Positions 14,529 through 19,222 of a stretch of 19,222 bases of DNA are shown piece after piece. Source of the DNA: Candidatus Latescibacteria bacterium 4484_7 (GTDB lineage Bacteria > Krumholzibacteriota > Krumholzibacteriia > Krumholzibacteriales > Krumholzibacteriaceae). The notes below the pieces were generated by a model, which was given only the letters and a program-made list of their open reading frames with translations, searched no databases and was not told where the DNA came from. The DNA is taken from contig NATK01000017.1 in the NCBI GenBank assembly GCA_002085285.1, positions 1 to 19,222 of the forward strand, given 5' to 3'. Position numbers and translations under genes: made by a program. The first letter of the stretch is position 1. Each line of letters begins with the position of its first letter.

Positions 14529-15316
14529 TGCGTGTATATGCCAAGGAAGCTTGGCGTCTTCTTATACTTTCGGCCGTGGTTATGCTCGTGATCGTGCTCT
14601 CTTCGTGCGGAGTGAGAAAGGTTCAACCTCCTCCTGCCAGACCGGGGAAGGTCGTGACTCACAGGGTTGCATTCGGAGAGACGTGGCGTTCTATAGCCCG
14701 CGATTTCTACGGAGACGAAAGCAGGGCGAAGGAGATAGCCTCGTACAACGGCATGAAGATCGGCGAGAAACCAGAGCCGGGTTCGGGCATACGCATTCCG
14801 CTCAAAGCCGGTGACGCCGAGCATCTCGAGATGAGAAGAAAGGCTCTGAGTCTCTACAACGATGGTCTCGATCTCGCCTCGAAGAGAAGATTTGCAGCGG
14901 CGATAGAGACGTTTGACAGGGCTCTCGAGCTCGACGGCGGCATCGAGATGGCACGGTACAACAAGGCGGTCTGCTATCAAAATCTTGGTATGCACGACAG
15001 GGCTGTCAAAATCCTCGAAGTGCTCTGCAGAGCAAATCCAAAGAATGTCGATTACCTCTTCGCTCTGGGGAATTCGTTCTTTTACCTCGGCAGGTACTCG
15101 GAAGCGGAAGAGAGGTTCGATGCAGTGTTGAAGATTAAGAGCGGTCACCTCAAAGCGCTCTATGCCCTTGCCACCGTATACGAGAAGGAAGGCAGGAGCG
15201 AGAAGGCGATAGAGACCTGGCGGAGGTATCTCGCACTGGATGGCACGAGCGAATGGGCCGATGAGGCGCGCAAACACCTCTCGTCGCTGCAGGGAGCGTC
15301 CGGAGGTAGGCATTGA
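14525..15316 (+). CDS. LysM- and TPR-containing lipoprotein
   Basis: This 263-residue protein is predicted to be a lipoprotein. Residues 12-28 form a signal peptide ending in the lipobox LSSC (25-28), with lipidation at Cys28. A Pro-rich linker is followed by a LysM peptidoglycan-binding domain (about 45-93: VTHRVAFGETWRSIARDFYG, then ASYNGM, ending RIPLKAG). The rest is about four TPR repeats (about 106-139, 141-173, 175-207, 209-241) with typical A/G/Y spacing such as RRFAAAIETFDRALELD and GRYSEAEERFDAVLKI. It probably sits at the envelope, binds peptidoglycan and acts as a protein-protein scaffold. ATG 14525 overlaps the larC stop, and its own stop overlaps the ABC ATPase start, so translation is coupled through all three. 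No specific partner can be named. Confidence 0.88.
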   Translation: MMRVYAKEAWRLLILSAVVMLVIVLSSCGVRKVQPPPARPGKVVTHRVAFGETWRSIARDFYGDESRAKEIASYNGMKIGEKPEPGSGIRIPLKAGDAEHLEMRRKALSLYNDGLDLASKRRFAAAIETFDRALELDGGIEMARYNKAVCYQNLGMHDRAVKILEVLCRANPKNVDYLFALGNSFFYLGRYSEAEERFDAVLKIKSGHLKALYALATVYEKEGRSEKAIETWRRYLALDGTSEWADEARKHLSSLQGASGGRH

Positions 15317-16692
15317 TCGAGCTGGATCGCGTGTCTTTCCGTTACCCCGGTTCCAGTGAGAATGTGATAGATTCGGTCGGCTTCACCGTGAAAGACGGTG
15401 AGTGGGTGGAGCTCGTCGGCGGCAATGCATCGGGCAAGACGACTCTCTGCAGGCTCATCGCCGGTATCTACGAGCCGGTTGATGGCAGTGTTTTAATAGA
15501 CGGCGTCGAGGCAAAGGATGTTTTCGGGCCGCATTCGGCCATTCCCCCCGTAACAATAACATTCCAGAATCCGGACAACTCTTTCGTCACTCCGAGTGTC
15601 ACCGACGAGATCATGCTCGGTATGCAGAACACGGGCATGAGCAGGGAGGACGCTTCGAAGAGGCTTTCTGACGCGCTTCGAATATTCGAGCTGGAGAGGT
15701 ACGCCGAGAGAAATCCGCACGCCCTCTCAGGAGGAGAAAAGCAGCGTTTGTCTCTCGCTGTCTCATGGGCGATCGGTGCAAAGCATGTGATACTCGATGA
15801 GCCTTTTTCGTTCCTCGACAGAAGGAGCAGAGAGGAGTTCTTGGAGTTATTGAATAAGGGGTTTGCTTCCGGCGGAACGACGATCGTATGGGCGACTGTC
15901 GAGGAGGGGGAATTCTCCCTCGCCGATAGTCATATATTCATGGAAAGAGGCGCTATCGTAGATTCGAACAGGGTCGGGCGAGTCGAACGATGCATCGATG
16001 CCGGCAATGAGAAAAGGGCGGATGCATTGAAAAACGATGCAGAAGCCGTTCTCACAATAGAGGATAGTGAGTTTTCATTTCCTATGGGGGAATTCAGCCT
16101 TTCGGTGCCGCACCTCGAAATCTTCGAGGGAGAAGCAGTGGGAGTCGTGGGGGCGGCCGGTTCGGGCAAGACGACTCTGCTTCTCGGCTGCTCAGGGCTT
16201 CTGACGAGCACGAAAGGTACGGTGAGGCTTTTGGGCAGAGAGGTGAAACGCAAGAGGGACTTTCCCGCCGGAGAGGTGGGAATGATTTTTCAGATGCCCG
16301 AAGAGGGCTTCTTCAAACCCACTGTCTATGAAGAGGTTGCTTACGGTTACAGATCGATCGTTCGGGGGGAAGATGAAGAAGGTGCGGTCGCTCGGGCTCT
16401 CGGTCTCGTCGGACTCGATAGTGGATACTTTGAGAAGAGCCCTTATTCGCTGTCACAGGGGGAGCGGAGGCTCATCGCCGTGGCTTCCGTTCTTGTGCTC
16501 GACGCGAAGGTTTACTTTCTCGATGAACCGACAATATTTCTCGACAGGGCAGCAAGGGAGAGAATCATCGATCTCCTAGACGAACTCAAGAAAAGGGGCA
16601 AGACGATCGTTATAGCTTCTCACGACGAATCGCTCATTTCTTCCGTTACCGACCGTACGGTAAAATGTGAGGACGGGACGCTGTTATTATGA
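15313..16692 (+). CDS. Fused double ABC ATPase, ECF/CbiO type
   Basis: This is a 459-residue protein with two nucleotide-binding domains in tandem, like the energising ATPases of energy-coupling-factor vitamin or metal-ion importers. Domain 1 has Walker A GGNASGKT (36-43), Q-loop FQNPDNSF (84-91), signature LSGGE (138-142) and Walker B VILDE (159-163). Its H-loop reads VWATVEE instead of the usual TH, so the switch histidine is missing. Domain 2 has Walker A GAAGSGKT (280-287), Q-loop FQMPEEGFF, signature LSQGE (380-384), Walker B YFLDE (401-405) and H-loop ASHD with His437. The ATPase sites are thus asymmetric. TTG 15313 follows GGAGGT by 5 nt and overlaps the previous stop. No EcfT or substrate-binding S protein follows; the chromosome changes character about 200 bp later. 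Confidence 0.9.
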   Translation: MIELDRVSFRYPGSSENVIDSVGFTVKDGEWVELVGGNASGKTTLCRLIAGIYEPVDGSVLIDGVEAKDVFGPHSAIPPVTITFQNPDNSFVTPSVTDEIMLGMQNTGMSREDASKRLSDALRIFELERYAERNPHALSGGEKQRLSLAVSWAIGAKHVILDEPFSFLDRRSREEFLELLNKGFASGGTTIVWATVEEGEFSLADSHIFMERGAIVDSNRVGRVERCIDAGNEKRADALKNDAEAVLTIEDSEFSFPMGEFSLSVPHLEIFEGEAVGVVGAAGSGKTTLLLGCSGLLTSTKGTVRLLGREVKRKRDFPAGEVGMIFQMPEEGFFKPTVYEEVAYGYRSIVRGEDEEGAVARALGLVGLDSGYFEKSPYSLSQGERRLIAVASVLVLDAKVYFLDEPTIFLDRAARERIIDLLDELKKRGKTIVIASHDESLISSVTDRTVKCEDGTLLL

Positions 16693-16744
16693 CCTGCACG
16701 GGCATTTCAAGTCAATCGATGATTAATTGGTAAAGATAAAGACA

Positions 16745-16882
16745 CTGTCGGCCGAATAGATTGTTGAGTCGAGGATACGACATCACTTCCCCGGCGGGGG
16801 AAGAACTCGAGTCGGGCCGACCGGTGCGAATGGAACAACTTTGTTTGGCTGAACCGGGAAAACCGAGCCCGGCTCTTTTTTT
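16745..16882 (+). ncRNA. Candidate structured RNA or 3' UTR ending in an intrinsic terminator
   Basis: The gap after the ABC ATPase folds on paper into a compact multi-helix structure. GTCGGCC (16747-16753) pairs perfectly with GGCCGAC (16815-16821). Enclosed are GTCG/CGAC (16768-16771 with 16778-16781, 6 nt loop) and CTTCCCC/GGGGAAG (16786-16792 with 16797-16803, GGCG loop), forming a three-way junction. A terminator hairpin with T tract follows. I cannot match it to a known riboswitch class. It may be an operon 3' UTR structure, a small RNA or a riboswitch whose target gene has been lost. Evidence is pairing by eye only. Confidence 0.3.
16851..16882 (+). terminator. Intrinsic terminator
   Basis: GAACCGGG (16851-16858) pairs with CCCGGCTC (16868-16875) over eight positions with one A-C mismatch, leaving a 9 nt loop. 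Seven T (16876-16882) follow, then a further T-rich stretch. It lies about 160 bp after the ABC ATPase stop and would end the dusB-lar operon transcript or a small RNA before it. Confidence 0.7.
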
Positions 16883-16907
16883 GTATTTTTTGAATGGGTA
16901 ATTGTAA

Positions 16908-17062
16908 AAGTTTTGGCACCGGATTGTACTGGTGTTGTGGATGGCTATCTTGTTCGATAGTCCTGGGGCAGAGCTTCTCTCCGGGGAAATCGAAATGGAT
17001 GAAAGCTATTTTGGTGGTAGAAGAAAGGGTAACGGGGGGAGAGGAGCAGCGGGAAAAGAGTG
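16908..17062 (+). mobile_element. IS1595-family (ISXO2-like) transposase relic
   Basis: In one frame the sequence reads KFWHRIVLVLW, then LLSGEIEMDESYFGGRR and KGNGGRGAAGK, ending at TGA 17060-17062. This is the distinctive DDE_Tnp_IS1595 block (GE[IV]EVDE[ST]YFGG, KRGRGAAGK) around the first catalytic aspartate. Only about 50 of some 300 residues remain. Stops (16899, 16905) bound it upstream, and the sequence after GAAGK no longer matches the family. No terminal inverted repeats or target duplication are evident. It is a dead fragment marking a rearrangement junction between the conserved operon and the accessory genes that follow. The longer frame 16894-17115 is in another register and lacks the motif. 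Confidence 0.75.
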
Positions 17063-17111
17063 ACAAGCAGGAAGATGATGTCACCAATGTTATAATTGGG
17101 CGAAAAAATTT

Positions 17112-17139
17112 TTGACAATTATGAAAGCTCTGGTATGAT
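17112..17139 (+). promoter_or_regulatory. Strong sigma70-like promoter
   Basis: A perfect TTGACA (17112-17117) is followed after 16 bp by TATGAT (17134-17139), the closest match to consensus in the window. It points into the truncated gene that opens at 17153, yet that frame has no start codon or ribosome binding site near the expected transcript start. The promoter seems to have outlived the 5' end of its gene. Confidence 0.6.
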
Positions 17140-17152
17140 GAGCGGGAGTTAA

Positions 17153-18118
17153 GGGTCGTATGAACTGACTTTCAGGATCTATGATGTAGCAAGTGGTGGA
17201 ACGCCTCTCTGGGCGGAGACGATCTCCAATGTCCAGGTAAATGGCGGAATATTCAACGTGATATTAGGCCAATCCGAAAAGTTGGACCTTGATTTCGATG
17301 TGCAGTACTGGCTGGGTGTCAGCGTAAACGGTGGAGCTGAGCTTGCCCCAAGAATGTCACTTTCTGCATCTCCCTATAGTCTCAACGCACGGCAGGTAAA
17401 AGGTGCCACCAACTTCTTTCCGGGGAGCGGTAATGTGGGCATCGGCACAACGGACCCTCAGGCCAAACTGCATGTGGAAAGCTCGGACGGACATGCTCTC
17501 AGGGTAATCAGCAATGCGCAATCAGGCCAGTATGCAGGAATATTTGCCGAGAGTTCCACCTGGCATGCGGTACTTGGCATAAACGATAATAGTGATGCTG
17601 CGGTCATGGGCAGAAATGATGGTAATGGTCCTGGTGTTAAGGGGCAGAACCAGGGTGCCGGACCTGCAATTACGGGTTATGCTGTGACCGGCAACCTTCT
17701 TGAGTTGTATACCACACCCGGACCGAATCTGAAGTTGACTGTGAACAACAACGGTGATATTAAGACTGCGGGAACAATAGAGTCGACCGCGGGTGGCTTT
17801 AAGTTTCCCGATGGGTCAATCCAGACGAGCGCTGCTCTGAATCCTGTGGCCTACGGTATTATACGCGCAGACGGTACGGTTTTAGCGGCCACTCCGAATG
17901 TATCCTGTGCCTGGAATTCATCAACCAGTAGGTATGAGATTACAATAGATGGGGAGAGTTATTATTACCTTCATTATATTACAAATGTCACGGTGAAATC
18001 TTCTTCTCCAAGAATTGCAACAACGGGTAGTGTTATGTCCAAGCTGCTTGTAAGTGTTTTTGATATCGATGGAAACCTCGTTCAGGATAATTTCAGCTTC
18101 ATCGTTTACAAACCGTGA
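17153..18118 (+). pseudogene. 5'-truncated surface/tail-fibre-like beta-structured protein
   Basis: The frame is open from 17153 after a TAA at 17150-17152. It reads GSYELTFRIYDVASGGTPLW, then WAETISNVQVNGGIFNVILG and PRMSLSASPYSLNARQV. In full-length relatives this N-terminal domain begins with a secretion signal and a NYQGRLTD-like strand plus PDG, all absent here. Next come GNVGIGTTDPQAKLHVES, found in many phage-tail-like and bacterial surface proteins, repetitive glycine/asparagine-rich strands, FPDGSIQTSA, and a C-terminal domain ending DNFSFIVYKP. The first in-frame usual start is GTG 17258, inside the conserved domain, so the gene looks decapitated rather than short. Codon use is more AT-rich than in the upstream operon. 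Probable role of the intact protein: secreted or surface-displayed adhesin or fibre; this copy is probably not exported. Confidence 0.75.
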
Positions 18119-18484
18119 ATGATGGTTGGCCTTCGCCTGGGACTGAATGCTCGATAGCAATCTAAATATCGGGCAGCCGCCCGATAGAGCATTGCCACTC
18201 TTTGCTCAAAAGGGTTGTATAGAAGTGCAACCTATGGTTGAGCCTCATGTGAACAGCATACTCTATGTTTAAGCTGAAACTTGATATAAACAAGCGCCTC
18301 TAACGGTAATCGCCTATTTTTATTGGATTAAAAATAAATTGTTGGTAAAATAACACCTGAAATGGTTTCCGAGTGGGGGCTTATGCGGCTGAACAATGCA
18401 TATGTGCGATTTCCATTTGGAAATATGATAAACTTAATCGGCCGGTTGTTATTCACAAAAAGAGAAGGGGGTTGAGGGACGCCG
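18119..18484. other. Non-coding spacer with two inverted repeats
   Basis: This 366 bp AT-rich gap contains no supportable gene. ATCGGGC/GCCCGAT (18168-18174 with 18179-18185, AGCC loop) is a perfect 7 bp hairpin, flanked by an outer TGCTC/GAGCA pair (18148-18152 with 18187-18191). It lacks a T tract but may terminate or stabilise the upstream transcript. TATTTTT/AAAAATA (18315-18321 with 18330-18336) is an AT-only inverted repeat. A TATGAT at 18424-18429 could be a -10 box for the next gene, but no good -35 accompanies it. Confidence 0.4.
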
Positions 18485-18739
18485 ATGCAAGAAGACCCGC
18501 AGTATTTCGCGAAAAGAAAGCCGATTAAATGCCCTCACTGCAAATCAAAGACCGTAGTACCGATAATCTACGGATTACCCACACTAGAGGCGTTTGAGAA
18601 CGAAAAGAAGGGAAAGTTGGTCCTGGGAGGTTGTGTAGTCGGTCCCTTTGATCCGGCATGGCAGTGCACAAGCTGTGGAACGCAGATTTACAAAGAAGAA
18701 AGAAGATCGTTATTCGAAGGGAATGATGGGAATACATAG
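18485..18739 (+). CDS. Small zinc-ribbon protein
   Basis: This 84-residue protein has two CxxC knuckles, CPHC at about 16-19 and CTSC at about 61-64, which should hold one zinc ion. Between them is VVPIIYGLPTLEAFENEKKG and GKLVLGGCVVGPFDPAWQC, a pattern I recall from widespread small uncharacterised bacterial zinc-ribbon proteins (KxVPIxYGxP, GGCVV, DPxWQCxxCG). The function is unknown. ATG 18485 has GAGGGA about 6 nt upstream. It lies 80 bp before hsdM on the same strand, but the base composition of the two differs, so the pairing may be accidental. Confidence 0.8.
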   Translation: MQEDPQYFAKRKPIKCPHCKSKTVVPIIYGLPTLEAFENEKKGKLVLGGCVVGPFDPAWQCTSCGTQIYKEERRSLFEGNDGNT

Positions 18740-18819
18740 GCACTTGCATTGCGAGTAAAATTCGGGATTCATATCAATTCGGTGCCTGGGGGCTCTAAAA
18801 GTTTGCAAGGAGTTTATCT

Positions 18820-19222
18820 ATGGAAAAGGGGAAAAACGGCGCCAACCTTGGATTCGAGAACAAGCTCTGGGAGATGGCCGATAAGCTGCGCGGCCACATG
18901 GACACCTCCGAGTATAAGCACGTGGTGCTGGGGCTGATCTTTCTCAAGTACATCTCCGACGCCTTCCAGGACAAGTACGAGGAGCTCAAGGCCAGGCAGG
19001 GAACCGAGTACACTGACCCGGAAGACCGCGACGAGTATCTCGCGGCAAACATATTCTGGGTGCCGCCCGAGGCACGGTGGGAGAAGATACAGGCGCAGGC
19101 ACCCCAGCCTACAATCGGCAAGGTGATCGACGAGGCAATGTCCGCCATAGAGCGCGAGAACCAATCGCTGCGTGGAGTCCTTCCAAAAGACTATTCCCGT
19201 CCCACGCTGGACAAGACTCGCC
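18820..19222 (+). CDS. hsdM: Type I restriction-modification methyltransferase subunit HsdM, 5' part
   Basis: This is the first 134 codons of an N6-adenine methyltransferase subunit; the gene continues beyond the window. It matches the HsdM N-terminal helical domain: GFENKLWEMADKLRGHMD, then EYKHVVLGLIFLKYISDAF and EELKARQG, followed by LAANIFWVPPEARWEKIQ and a VIDEAMSAIERENQSL helix. The SAM-binding and NPPY motifs would lie further downstream. ATG 18820 follows AAGGAG (18807-18812) by 7 nt. Codons are markedly more GC-ending (CTG, GCC, AAG) than in the two genes before it, suggesting separate acquisition. hsdS and hsdR would be expected next, forming a defence module that methylates host DNA and cleaves unmodified phage DNA. 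Confidence 0.93.
   Translation, partial: MEKGKNGANLGFENKLWEMADKLRGHMDTSEYKHVVLGLIFLKYISDAFQDKYEELKARQGTEYTDPEDRDEYLAANIFWVPPEARWEKIQAQAPQPTIGKVIDEAMSAIERENQSLRGVLPKDYSRPTLDKTR

Noticed and set aside
16786..16803. Perfect hairpin considered as an intrinsic terminator on its own
   Set aside because: No T tract follows it. The real terminator is the hairpin at 16851-16875.
16894..17115. 73-codon frame over the transposase relic
   Set aside because: It is out of register with the MDESYFGG motif, which lies in another frame.
1..19222. CRISPR arrays, tRNA or rRNA genes
   Set aside because: No regularly spaced repeats and no TpsiC-like or rRNA-like segments were found in the intergenic regions on either strand.

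Overview
The window comes from a bacterial chromosome of roughly 53% GC. Arginine is often AGG/AGA and isoleucine often ATA. Several genes start at TTG or GTG behind strong AGGAGG-type ribosome binding sites, and sigma70-like promoters are recognisable. A lipobox lipoprotein with LysM and TPR modules, an envelope S41 protease, and the mix of queuosine, nickel-pincer and methionine-salvage-like genes suggest a free-living, probably uncultivated, diderm-type lineage. I cannot name the phylum from sequence alone.

Layout. 1-895: the end of a DUF366-like gene, then queE (queuosine), which lacks its central TGGEP-containing segment and is frameshifted. 896-1525: a 0.6 kb gap holding a minus-strand terminator-like hairpin and the promoter of an HU/IHF-family gene. 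1526-6693: housekeeping genes for HU, threonine aldolase (ltaE), RsmI, a CDP-alcohol phosphatidyltransferase, a MATE exporter and thymidylate kinase (tmk). 6856-9113: S41 protease and a MtnX-like HAD phosphatase, overlapping by ATGA. 9100-10394 (minus): alpha/beta hydrolase plus a small membrane-anchored protein, with a direct-repeat operator candidate upstream. 10745-16692: a tightly packed operon of an unknown membrane protein, dusB, larB (internally deleted and frameshifted), larC, a LysM-TPR lipoprotein and a duplicated ECF-type ABC ATPase. It is followed by a potential structured RNA and an intrinsic terminator.

16,700-19,222 is a mosaic accessory segment. It has a short IS1595-type transposase relic, a 5'-truncated surface/tail-fibre-like gene, a zinc-ribbon protein and the start of a type I restriction-modification hsdM that runs off the window. 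Base and codon usage change here relative to the core operons.

The most notable pattern is that queE and larB have each lost an internal piece of about 45-50 codons that carries key catalytic or cofactor-binding residues. Both losses shift the frame by the same amount, with deletion length congruent to 2 modulo 3. A third truncation, of the gene at 17153, could be of similar size. Either the locus is decaying or the assembly has repeatedly dropped about 150 bp. No complete new defence or mobile system is visible. The best candidates for something undescribed are the structured RNA at 16745-16882 and the unknown membrane protein that leads the dusB-lar operon.
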